Of a stretch of 7,191 nucleotides of DNA, positions 1 to 6,023 are shown piece by piece; within the stretch, counting starts at the first letter, position 1, and each line of letters starts with the position of its first letter. The DNA comes from Aquificota bacterium (GTDB lineage: Bacteria; Aquificota; Aquificia; Aquificales; Aquificaceae), in contig JAJRQX010000189.1 in the NCBI GenBank assembly GCA_024280065.1, positions 1 through 7,191 of the forward strand, given 5' to 3'. Position numbers and translations under genes: made by a program. The notes under the pieces were generated by a model, which was not told where the DNA came from, ran no database searches, and was given only the letters and a program-made list of their open reading frames with translations.

Positions 1-416
1 TCCTTCTCTATCATACTCTCATCAAGAATGGGCTTCATAGTAAGCTGGTAGAGGACCTCAAGGGCTGTCCTCCAGTACGGGAAGGCTATCTCTACGTGGT
101 AGTAGGTGAAGTCTTTAGACGTCCCCGCGTTTATGTTACCGCCGAGGCTCTCAATTATCCTCTCTATCTCGCCGTAAGGGTACTTCTCTGATCCGTTAAA
201 GAGCATATGTTCAAGGAAATGGGCCATACCCTTCTCGTCATACTTCTCGTAAACTGATCCCACCCTGAACCAGACGTGTATGGCGACCGCCTCTGTGTCG
301 TCCCTCGGCCTAACTATCAGCTTGGCGCCGTTGGGTAAATCCCTTATGTAGAGTTCCTGAGCCAGGGCTAAGCTCATGATCAGCACCTCCAGAACTACTA
401 GGATCCTCAGGACCAT
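1..416 (-). CDS. Secreted M16-family zinc peptidase (insulinase/processing-peptidase-like), N-terminal part
   Basis: The N-terminal 138 residues of a metalloprotease of the pitrilysin/insulinase clan are visible; the gene runs off the left edge. The inverted zinc motif HxxEH is present as HFLEH at residues 66-70, followed by the family-typical LFNG. A segment near residues 94-109 (GGNINAGTSKDFTYYH) matches the N-terminal M16 domain. The third zinc ligand, a Glu roughly 75 residues after the motif, falls outside the window. Residues 1-19 form a signal peptide: Arg4, a hydrophobic core, and an ALA cleavage site before Gln20. The protein is therefore probably periplasmic or surface-exposed, where such enzymes degrade peptides. 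The ATG at 416 shares one base with the stop of the thioesterase gene (TGATG) and has a strong GGGGAGGT ribosome site, so translation is probably coupled. The family call is secure; the substrate is unknown. Confidence 0.93.
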   Translation of the reverse strand, partial: MVLRILVVLEVLIMSLALAQELYIRDLPNGAKLIVRPRDDTEAVAIHVWFRVGSVYEKYDEKGMAHFLEHMLFNGSEKYPYGEIERIIESLGGNINAGTSKDFTYYHVEIAFPYWRTALEVLYQLTMKPILDESMIEK

Positions 417-808
417 CACGCGGACCTCCCCTGGAGGACCCTGGTCCTGATCTCCTCGGGAAGCGAAACTATCTTCCCTTCCTTGACCACACAGTGCCTG
501 GTGAAGCCTTCCGCTCTCAGGTCACCGTCCACGGTCACTTTGTATGTAAAGGAGAAGGTGTACCTGTTTATGTCCTTTATATCAAGCTCTATTGTGACCT
601 CTTCGTCGTAATACAGGGGCTTTTTGAAGCTACATCTTGCCTCAAGTAGCACCACCTCGTATCCCATTGACCTCAGTCTGCTGTAGGGGACACCAAGGTT
701 CCTTAAGAACTCTCCCCTCGCCTCTTCAAAGTATCTGAAGTAGTTGGAATGGTGGACGACGCCTTGAGCATCGGTCTCGTAGAACTGGACCCTCCTCCTG
801 TAGACCAT
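416..808 (-). CDS. ybgC: YbgC/FcbC-type hotdog acyl thioesterase
   Basis: A 130-residue 4HBT-family protein, predicted to hydrolyse acyl-CoA or acyl-ACP thioesters in the cytoplasm. The N-terminal family signature is clear: residues 9-23 read FYETDAQGVVHHSNY, with Asp13 as the expected catalytic acid, followed by YFRYFEEAR at the start of the long central helix. The frame is open upstream to 898, but that extension lies inside the preceding Fur gene. The ATG at 808 gives the usual family length and begins 10 bases after the fur stop; its ribosome site is weak (GCGGTAA), so translation may depend on coupling to fur. The 3' end shares one base with the protease start. In proteobacteria ybgC sits with tol-pal and acts on phospholipid-related thioesters; here it shares a strand with an acyl-ACP ligase/acyltransferase instead, which suggests a lipid-turnover role (inference). 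Confidence 0.9.
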   Translation of the reverse strand: MVYRRRVQFYETDAQGVVHHSNYFRYFEEARGEFLRNLGVPYSRLRSMGYEVVLLEARCSFKKPLYYDEEVTIELDIKDINRYTFSFTYKVTVDGDLRAEGFTRHCVVKEGKIVSLPEEIRTRVLQGRSA

Positions 809-818
809 CTGATATATG

Positions 819-1268
819 TTACCGCTTTTCCCTGCACTCGGAACATACGCCGAATATCTCAAGCCTGTGATGTATGGGCTGGAAATCGTACTCCTCACAA
901 ACCTCGTCTTGGAGTTTTTCTATATCTTCGTTGACGAACTCTATTATCTTCCCGCACTCCACACATACGAGGTGGTCGTGGTGGGACTTGCCGACAACGA
1001 ACTCGTATATAGTCCTGTTGCTCAGCTTTATAACCTCCTTTATGACTCCGAACTCCTGGAGGAGCTTTATCGTCCTGTATATTGTGGACCTTGAGACGCT
1101 CCTGTCGGTCCTGTTCGCTATCCAGTTCACGAGTTCCTCTACCTCAAAGTGCTTTCCGTAGTCCGCTATCAGGTCTATGAGATCAAGCCTGCTCTGGGTA
1201 ACCTTCATGTTCTTTCGTTTCAAAAACTTTTTGAACTCGTTCTTTATCTCGTTGAGATTGACACTCAT
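819..1268 (-). CDS. fur: Fur-family metal-dependent transcriptional repressor
   Basis: A 149-residue member of the ferric uptake regulator family, of usual length. A winged helix covers about residues 22-92, with the recognition-helix region at SRSTIYRTIKLL (59-70). A metal-binding dimerisation domain follows. HHDHLVCVECG at 96-106 carries the paired ligands, with Cys102/Cys105 and Cys142/Cys145 forming the expected structural zinc site. His40, Glu89, His97, His99, Glu110, Glu117 and His134 line up with regulatory-site ligands of E. coli Fur. The residue matching Asp104 of Bacillus PerR is Glu110, as in Fur rather than peroxide-sensing PerR. Zur or another metal specificity cannot be excluded. 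The gene follows the acyl ligase by 32 bases and precedes the thioesterase by 10. No Shine-Dalgarno sequence is seen before the ATG; a promoter-like sequence with a palindrome lies just upstream, so autoregulation is plausible. Confidence 0.93.
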   Translation of the reverse strand: MSVNLNEIKNEFKKFLKRKNMKVTQSRLDLIDLIADYGKHFEVEELVNWIANRTDRSVSRSTIYRTIKLLQEFGVIKEVIKLSNRTIYEFVVGKSHHDHLVCVECGKIIEFVNEDIEKLQDEVCEEYDFQPIHHRLEIFGVCSECREKR

Positions 1269-1306
1269 CAGCTAAATAATATAGGTAGTCTCAATTTCAT
1301 CTACAA
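1269..1306 (-). promoter_or_regulatory. Putative fur promoter with palindrome over the -10
   Basis: Reading the minus strand, TTGTAG (1306-1301, overlapping the ligase stop codon) is followed after exactly 17 bases by TATATT (1283-1278). That is a fair sigma-70-type pair, with a weak -35 and a -10 matching 5 of 6. The start point would fall near 1271, only a few bases before the fur ATG at 1268, which fits the absence of a ribosome-binding site. The 13 bases CTATATTATTTAG (1284-1272) over the -10 are an imperfect palindrome, with five of six base pairs complementary about a central T. It resembles the AT-rich inverted repeats bound by Fur-family proteins but is not a canonical Fur box. Confidence 0.45.
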
Positions 1307-3763
1307 CCTGTTTTCTCTTAAAAGAGTTTCCACTCTCTTTTTCAGCTCCTTTGTTATCTCCTCATAAGTTCTGCCCTCGGGATAGACAGGTTCTCCGAAG
1401 ACCACCCTCACCTTCCTGGGTTTGGGGAACCTGTCGTATATGGACATGACCTCATAGAGACCTATCAGGGCTGTCGGAACTACGGGTATGTTCAGCTCTT
1501 TGCTTATTATCGCCGTTCCTTTTTTGAACTCCATAAGGTCTCCCGTCCTCGTTCTCGCACCCTCGGGGAATATAACGACCACCTTTCCTAGCCTGAGGGC
1601 CCAGGCTACTTTCTGGAGAGACTCTCTCAGGTTTCTGTTTATGTTGACTGTTATAACGTGGGCTATCCTCCCGAAGAGAGCGGTGACAGGGTTCCTGAAG
1701 AAGACCTCCTCACCTAGGAAGTATGTGTCTCTTCCGACCTCTTCAGGGAGAACGGAAGCGAGGATGAATGCGTCCAGATAACTGACGTGGTTGGGAGCTA
1801 TTATAAAGGGCTTTTGAGGTAGGTTCTCCGTCCCCTTTACCTCAATCCTGTTGTAGACCTTGAAGAAGGCCTTGAGAAGCTTTCTTCCGATCCAGAACAG
1901 GACCCTGTGGTCATGGAGGGTGTAAGGCCGGGTCTTTTCCAGGATCTCCTTCCAGGTGACCGTTCCCGCCTCTACCTTCTCCTTCCTGAGCCTCACGAAC
2001 TCTATGAGGTCCTTTACCCTGCTGTGGGCGGCGAGGTCATCCTCCGTAACGGACACTCCAAAAGTCTTTTCCAGAAAGGAAGCCAGCTCCACCTTACCCA
2101 AGGAGTCAAGGCCGAGATCGAGCTCAACGTGGTGGGAGGGAAGGACCTCAAGACCTGTTTCTTTAGACAAAAAATCCCTTATCAGCTTTCCCTCTTCGGT
2201 CTCAAAGACCGACAGGTCCTCTTCTTTCCTCTCCCCCCTCTCTTCCCGTCTGTATATCTCGGGAAGGAGAAACCTCCTCAGCTTCCCGAGCCTCGTCTTG
2301 GGAAGCTCTGTCTCGGTTATCCTGAAACCTGCGATCCTCTTCCACTCGGGCAGTTTCCTGTTTACCTTATCTATCACCTCCCACTTTATTGTCTCCTGAA
2401 GGTTCACAACGCCCGCCTTCTTTACCTTTTCAAGGTCCGGGTACACAAGAGCGTGAAGCTTTCCGTTTAGCTCAAATACCCCCACCTCTTTTATCAGGTC
2501 GGTCTCATTAAGTATCAGGTTCTCTATCTCCTCCGGATGAACGTTCTTCCCTGTACCGAGGACTATCACCTCCTTCTTCCTACCGGTTATGTAGATATAC
2601 TCCTCGTCGTCTATGTGGCCGAGGTCCCCGGTATGGAACCAGCCGTGCCTTATGACCTCCTTCGTCTCCTCAGGTCTTCTCCAGTACCCCTTCATCACGT
2701 TCGGTCCCTTAACTAGGATCTCCCCCTCGGGAGAAACTTTCACAAAGACGTTCTTTATGGGAACTCCCACGGACCCTATCTTGATCCTGTTAGGGGGGTT
2801 GAAGCTTACTATAGGAGAGGTCTCGGTAAGGCCGTAGCCTTCTATGACCGTAAAGCCGAGGGTCATGAAGTCCTCCGCAACTCTGGGGTCCAGCTTGGCT
2901 CCACCGCTGACCATGTATCTTACGCTCCCACCGAAAGCCTCGTGAACCTTCCTGAAGACTCTCCTCCTTATCCTCCTTGACCTTACCGATTTCATCAGCC
3001 TGAATACGAGACGTGTGATCAGTCCCGCGTTTATCTGCTCCATTATCCTCCTGTGGAAGAGGGTAAAGAGTCTGGGAACACCTACGAGGACTGTTATCCT
3101 GTGTCTTTTAAGCTTCTCAAGTATATCCTCCGGGGTGAGCCTGTCAAGGAAGACGACGGTAGCTCCTATGTGGAGGGGAACGAGGAGAGTAACCATGAGG
3201 GGGTAAGCGTGGTGGAACGGGAGTATGGCGAGGGTCCTATCCTCCTTAGTCGCTATCCCCGCATCCACCACGCTGTCTATGTTGGTCTTCAGGTTCTTGA
3301 AAGTGAGCATGACCCCCTTTGGGTTTCCTGTTGTCCCGGAGGTGTATAGGATCAGGGCTGTGTCATCTTTGTCCCTGTTCAAGCTCCTATCAAAAGGCTT
3401 GGGTAGAGTTATCCTGTCAAAGTTCACCACCTCCACCTTCTTGCCCGAAAGCTTGACAGCTTCTTCAACCCCACGCTCTGTTGTGTCCGAGCAGAAGACC
3501 AGCTTGGGCTCCGAGTCCCTGATCATGTAGGCTATCTCCTCAGGCGTTGCCATGAAGTCAACGGGGACCGCTATCCCTCCCCTCTTCCAGATGCCGTAGA
3601 GTGCGTAGACCCACTCGGGCCTGTTCTCTGAGACTATCATCACCCTGTCATCTGGAAGGACGTCTGTAAGGGTTGCGAAGCAGTTTACGTGGTCTATGAC
3701 CTCCCTGTAGCTTATCTCCCTTCCCCTGTATATGAGGGCTGTCTTTCTGTGGTCTCGGATCAT
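1301..3763 (-). CDS. Trifunctional fusion: AMP-forming acyl ligase - acyl carrier protein - PlsC-type acyltransferase
   Basis: An 820-residue protein with three domains. (1) Residues 1 to about 505 are an ANL acyl-activating enzyme: YTSGTTGNPKG (140-150) is the ATP/phosphate loop, EGYGLTET (308-315) the A5 motif, GWFHTGD (374-380) the A7 motif, and Lys494 in PKTRLGKLRR the adenylation lysine. (2) Residues about 519-592 are an acyl carrier domain, with GLDSLG (551-556) placing the phosphopantetheine Ser at 554. (3) Residues about 615-820 are a lysophospholipid acyltransferase: NHVSYLD (658-664) holds the HX4D motif and FPEGARTR (732-739) the glycerol-phosphate-binding motif. E. coli Aas pairs the same two activities, but with the acyltransferase first and no built-in carrier. 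The likely job is activating free fatty acids, loading them on the carrier and transferring them to a lysophospholipid at the membrane. The frame extends to 4045, but similarity begins at the ATG at 3763, 13 bases from a divergent gene. Confidence 0.92.
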   Translation of the reverse strand: MIRDHRKTALIYRGREISYREVIDHVNCFATLTDVLPDDRVMIVSENRPEWVYALYGIWKRGGIAVPVDFMATPEEIAYMIRDSEPKLVFCSDTTERGVEEAVKLSGKKVEVVNFDRITLPKPFDRSLNRDKDDTALILYTSGTTGNPKGVMLTFKNLKTNIDSVVDAGIATKEDRTLAILPFHHAYPLMVTLLVPLHIGATVVFLDRLTPEDILEKLKRHRITVLVGVPRLFTLFHRRIMEQINAGLITRLVFRLMKSVRSRRIRRRVFRKVHEAFGGSVRYMVSGGAKLDPRVAEDFMTLGFTVIEGYGLTETSPIVSFNPPNRIKIGSVGVPIKNVFVKVSPEGEILVKGPNVMKGYWRRPEETKEVIRHGWFHTGDLGHIDDEEYIYITGRKKEVIVLGTGKNVHPEEIENLILNETDLIKEVGVFELNGKLHALVYPDLEKVKKAGVVNLQETIKWEVIDKVNRKLPEWKRIAGFRITETELPKTRLGKLRRFLLPEIYRREERGERKEEDLSVFETEEGKLIRDFLSKETGLEVLPSHHVELDLGLDSLGKVELASFLEKTFGVSVTEDDLAAHSRVKDLIEFVRLRKEKVEAGTVTWKEILEKTRPYTLHDHRVLFWIGRKLLKAFFKVYNRIEVKGTENLPQKPFIIAPNHVSYLDAFILASVLPEEVGRDTYFLGEEVFFRNPVTALFGRIAHVITVNINRNLRESLQKVAWALRLGKVVVIFPEGARTRTGDLMEFKKGTAIISKELNIPVVPTALIGLYEVMSIYDRFPKPRKVRVVFGEPVYPEGRTYEEITKELKKRVETLLRENRL

Positions 3764-3776
3764 TAAAAATAAATAT
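3764..3776. promoter_or_regulatory. 13-base divergent intergenic spacer with back-to-back -10-like elements
   Basis: Only 13 A/T bases separate the ATG of the acyl-ligase gene (3763, minus) from the ATG of the Mut7-C gene (3777, plus). On the minus strand TATATT (3777-3772) matches a -10 at 5 of 6, with a weak TTATTC 16 bases upstream inside the Mut7-C gene. On the plus strand TAAAAA (3764-3769) is a weaker -10 candidate without a good -35. Transcripts from either would begin within a base or two of the start codon. Neither gene has a Shine-Dalgarno sequence. Both promoters would have to overlap the opposite coding region. Confidence 0.45.
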
Positions 3777-4241
3777 ATGAAATTCCTGCTTGAGAATAAC
3801 TTGGCGAAGCTGGCCAAGTGGTTAAGGTTCCTGGGATGTGACGTTAAGGTCCTTGATGGTCCCATAACACTTGAGGTCTTACTCAGAAGCAGGAACAGAA
3901 CCTTCATAACAACCTCAAGAAGGTGGGAGAAGACCCTTAAGAACCTGGGCATGAGATACCTGGTAGTCCCGAGGGAAGACTGGGAGACCCAGCTCTGCAT
4001 GATCCTCAAGGAGTTTGGTATAGAGCCGGATCTTAAGCTGAACAAGTGTGCCTACTGCGGAGGAGATCTCATACCCGTGGACAAGGAGAAGTTCAAGGAG
4101 AGAATACCACCGAAGGCCTACGAGACCGCCTACGACTTTACCTACTGTGAGAGTTGTGATGCCCTCTTCTGGAAGGGTCTCCACTATGAGAAGATGGTGA
4201 GTATGCTTGAAAAGGCCTTGAGGAGATGCGGAGGTGGTTAA
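3777..4241 (+). CDS. Mut7-C (PIN-fold) RNase-like protein with zinc ribbon, probably catalytically degenerate
   Basis: A 154-residue protein of the Mut7-C family, whose PIN-like nuclease domain is followed by a C-terminal zinc ribbon. The N-terminal signature MKFLLENNLAKLAKWLRFLG is clear. The ribbon ligands are Cys91-x2-Cys94 and Cys124-x2-Cys127, and the family-typical RIPP (109-112) and FWKGLHYEKM (131-140) follow. Compared with the family pattern as I remember it (FLxDxML, DDEL, TRD), the acidic positions have become Glu6, Ile30/Thr31 and Ser47, so the metal-dependent nuclease centre looks largely lost. The protein may bind RNA rather than cut it (inference). The ATG at 3777 is chosen because the family begins there; 15 codons upstream would run into the divergent gene. 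It overlaps trpF by 8 bases and heads the trpF-era operon. Confidence 0.85.
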   Translation: MKFLLENNLAKLAKWLRFLGCDVKVLDGPITLEVLLRSRNRTFITTSRRWEKTLKNLGMRYLVVPREDWETQLCMILKEFGIEPDLKLNKCAYCGGDLIPVDKEKFKERIPPKAYETAYDFTYCESCDALFWKGLHYEKMVSMLEKALRRCGGG

Positions 4242-4845
4242 GGTTAAGGTCTGCGGTCTGAAAAGACCCGAGGACGTCAGGACAGCGGTTGAGGCTGGGG
4301 CGGATTATCTCGGCTTTATCCTCTATCCCAAGAGCCCGAGATTCGTTGAGCAGTCAAGCCTCAGGGAACTCCTTAGGGCGGGTGAGAATATACCCAAGGT
4401 CGCGGTGATGGTGAACCCATCAAGGGAGGAGATCCTGAAGGCCTTGGATACAGGCTTTGACCTTGTTCAGCTCCACGGTGAGGAGAGACCGGAGGACCTT
4501 AAAGGTGTCCCTGTGGACAAGGTGATAAAGGCCTTCAGGGTAAGGAACAGTATCCCCGAGGATATTGAGGACTGGAGAAACTCCTACGCTATTCTTCTTG
4601 ACACCTACTCGGAGAGATCCTACGGCGGGACGGGAAGGACCTTCAACTGGGACATAGCGAGGGAGGTTGTCAGAAGGGGCTTCAGGGTATTCCTTGCAGG
4701 GGGCCTCAATCCCGAGAACGTGAAAAAGGCGGTTAAAAAGGTTAGACCTTACTGCGTGGATGTTTCTTCAGGTGTTGAGATATCGCCCGGCGTAAAGGAT
4801 AAAATGAAGGTGATAAAGTTCGTGAAGGAGGCGAAGCACCTATGA
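4234..4845 (+). CDS. trpF: Phosphoribosylanthranilate isomerase
   Basis: A 203-residue (beta/alpha)8-barrel enzyme of usual family length. It catalyses the Amadori rearrangement of N-(5'-phosphoribosyl)anthranilate to CdRP in tryptophan synthesis, in the cytoplasm. VKVCGL at the N-terminus places the catalytic Cys at 7. LLDTYS (121-126) provides the catalytic Asp123. QLHGEE (79-84), GGTGRTFNW (131-139), LAGGLNPENV (154-163) and VDVSSGVE (175-182) are the other barrel-end and phosphate-binding signatures. The start is a GTG at 4234, 7 bases after AGGAGA (4221-4226), overlapping the end of the Mut7-C gene by 8 bases. The stop overlaps the era start as ATGA. No other trp gene is in the window, so trpF appears separated from the rest of its pathway. 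Confidence 0.97.
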   Translation: MVKVKVCGLKRPEDVRTAVEAGADYLGFILYPKSPRFVEQSSLRELLRAGENIPKVAVMVNPSREEILKALDTGFDLVQLHGEERPEDLKGVPVDKVIKAFRVRNSIPEDIEDWRNSYAILLDTYSERSYGGTGRTFNWDIAREVVRRGFRVFLAGGLNPENVKKAVKKVRPYCVDVSSGVEISPGVKDKMKVIKFVKEAKHL

Positions 4846-5756
4846 AGGTGGGTTTCGTAACTATAGTCGGGAAGCCGAATGTGGGCAAGTCTACCCTTCT
4901 GAACAACATGATCGGGAGGAAGGTGTCCATAGTGACACCAAGGCCCGGAACAACAAGGATAAGGGTTTTAGGCGTTAAGACGATACCCGATCAAGCCCAG
5001 ATAGTATTCTTAGACACACCGGGTATATACAACCCGAAGGGATCGGACGCCTTGGGGAAGGCGATGGTTGACATGGCGAAGCAAAGCTTAAGGGAAGCTG
5101 ATCTTATCCTCTTCATGATAGATGCGGAGGAAGGTTGGAGGAAAAGGGATGAGGAGGTTTACACCACCTATATAAAACCTCTCACAGACCAGAAGCCCGT
5201 TATCCTTGCCATCAACAAAATAGACAAAATAGGTCCTGCAAAGAACGTCCTTCCCCTCATAGAGGAGATCCACAGACAGCATCCCGAAATAAAGGAGATA
5301 GTTCCGATAAGTGCATTAAAGGGATCCAACCTTGACGAACTTGAGAAGGTGATCCTGAACTACCTGCCAGAAGGTGACCCTCTCTTCCCAGAAGATATGA
5401 TCACTGACCTACCCTTGAGGCTCCTTGCTGCTGAGATAGTAAGAGAGAAGGCCATGATGCTCACCTATGAAGAGGTCCCAACATCCATAGCGGTGGTCAT
5501 AAACGAGATAAAGCCGGGCGACGCTGACCCGAACGTTCTTGTCATAAAGGGTGAGATAATCGTGGACAGGGAGAACCTGAAGCCCATCATTATAGGAAAA
5601 AAAGGACAGAGACTAAAACAGATAGGTAAGCTCGCAAGGGAGGAACTAGAGCTGATAACGGGGAGAAAGGTTTACCTTGAGCTCTGGGTGAAGGTGAAGG
5701 AGGCCTGGAGAAGGAGACCAGACCTCGTCAGGATGTTCGGTTACTTCATGGAGTAA
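4842..5756 (+). CDS. era: GTPase Era, 16S rRNA-binding ribosome assembly factor
   Basis: A 304-residue Era protein, full length. Its role is 30S subunit maturation: the GTPase domain controls binding of the KH domain near the 3' end of 16S rRNA. The G motifs are complete: G1 GKPNVGKS (10-17), a G2 region around PGTTR (35-39), G3 DTPG (58-61), G4 NKID (125-128) and G5 SAL (157-159). The C-terminal type II KH domain has its GKKG loop at 252-255, then the Era-typical VYLELWVKVKEAWR stretch. The ATG at 4842 overlaps the trpF stop by four bases and has GGAGG at 4827-4831, 10 bases upstream. It is the last gene of the operon; the non-coding stretch after it contains hairpins but no classical terminator. 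Confidence 0.98.
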   Translation: MKVGFVTIVGKPNVGKSTLLNNMIGRKVSIVTPRPGTTRIRVLGVKTIPDQAQIVFLDTPGIYNPKGSDALGKAMVDMAKQSLREADLILFMIDAEEGWRKRDEEVYTTYIKPLTDQKPVILAINKIDKIGPAKNVLPLIEEIHRQHPEIKEIVPISALKGSNLDELEKVILNYLPEGDPLFPEDMITDLPLRLLAAEIVREKAMMLTYEEVPTSIAVVINEIKPGDADPNVLVIKGEIIVDRENLKPIIIGKKGQRLKQIGKLAREELELITGRKVYLELWVKVKEAWRRRPDLVRMFGYFME

Positions 5757-6023
5757 GTTGTTGATACACCTACTAATTCATTTATCCCTGATATAGATCA
5801 TATTTTCTTTCCGGGTAATTCTCTATACTCCTTGAGAGACAAGGAGTGGGAGCAGGTCTCCCACCCGGCTCCTTGGCAGTTGAATAGGCAGAATTTGAGG
5901 AAGTCTTAGAGCGATGCACTCCGCAAAGAAGTGATTGATAATCCTGAATTTTCTGAACAGCAGGGTTAATTGCAAACATTTTGCAGTTATAAGTTATTGA
6001 TATTCCGAGGAAAAATTTTTAGG
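5757..6023 (+). other. Non-coding stretch after era, including the probable CRISPR leader
   Basis: These 267 bases hold no ORF that I can support. The first part contains the hairpin element at 5827-5876. The last 80 or so bases before the array are AT-rich, as CRISPR leaders usually are. They contain the palindrome TGCAAACATTTTGCA (5971-5985; a 6-base stem with a 3-base loop), a -10-like TATAAG (5988-5993) without a well-spaced -35, and AAAAATTTTT (6011-6020) just before the first repeat. Leader placement on this side rests on the degenerate repeat at the other end and on the repeat's own polarity. I see no tRNA, tmRNA, SRP RNA or riboswitch signature. Confidence 0.55.
5827..5876 (+). ncRNA. 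Structured RNA element with two mutually exclusive stems
   Basis: CTCCTTG at 5828-5834 is exactly complementary to CAAGGAG at 5840-5846 (loop AGAGA; one more A-T pair extends the stem). GTGGGAG at 5846-5852 is exactly complementary to CTCCCAC at 5858-5864 (loop CAGGT). CTCCTTG then occurs a second time at 5869-5875, so CAAGGAG can pair either backward with the first copy or forward with the second. The forward pairing encloses the second hairpin in one long stem with a 5-base bulge. No U-run follows, so it is not a standard intrinsic terminator. It may be an era 3' end structure, a boundary element or a regulatory RNA fold; no known family is recognised. Confidence 0.4.

Noticed and set aside
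809..898. Upstream extension of the thioesterase frame to 898
   Set aside because: It overlaps the fur coding region in another frame, and hotdog thioesterase similarity starts at the ATG at 808.
1907..2470. 187-codon plus-strand frame, and other plus-strand frames, within the acyl-ligase gene
   Set aside because: Shadows of the minus-strand gene: low-complexity Leu/Pro/Ser-rich products with no recognisable domain.
3764..4045. N-terminal extension of the acyl-ligase frame by 94 codons up to 4045
   Set aside because: It lies fully antisense to the well-supported Mut7-C gene and has no family similarity; ANL enzymes begin near the HRKTALIYRG segment just after the ATG at 3763.
5827..5863. 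Hairpins after era as a classical intrinsic terminator
   Set aside because: Neither hairpin is followed by a U-run on either strand; termination without one remains possible but is not shown.
5757..5911. About 51 open codons in the era frame after its stop, ending TAG at 5909-5911
   Set aside because: No start codon with a ribosome site, no recognisable product, and it covers the inverted-repeat element; the length is not surprising by chance.
5880..5970. Possible tRNA, tmRNA, SRP RNA or transposon end in the gap after era
   Set aside because: No T-loop, tag-like or SRP signature, no terminal inverted repeat and no transposase remnant could be recognised.
5782..5979. 65-codon minus-strand frame between era and the array
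   Set aside because: No family resemblance or ribosome site, and it runs through the hairpin element and the leader.
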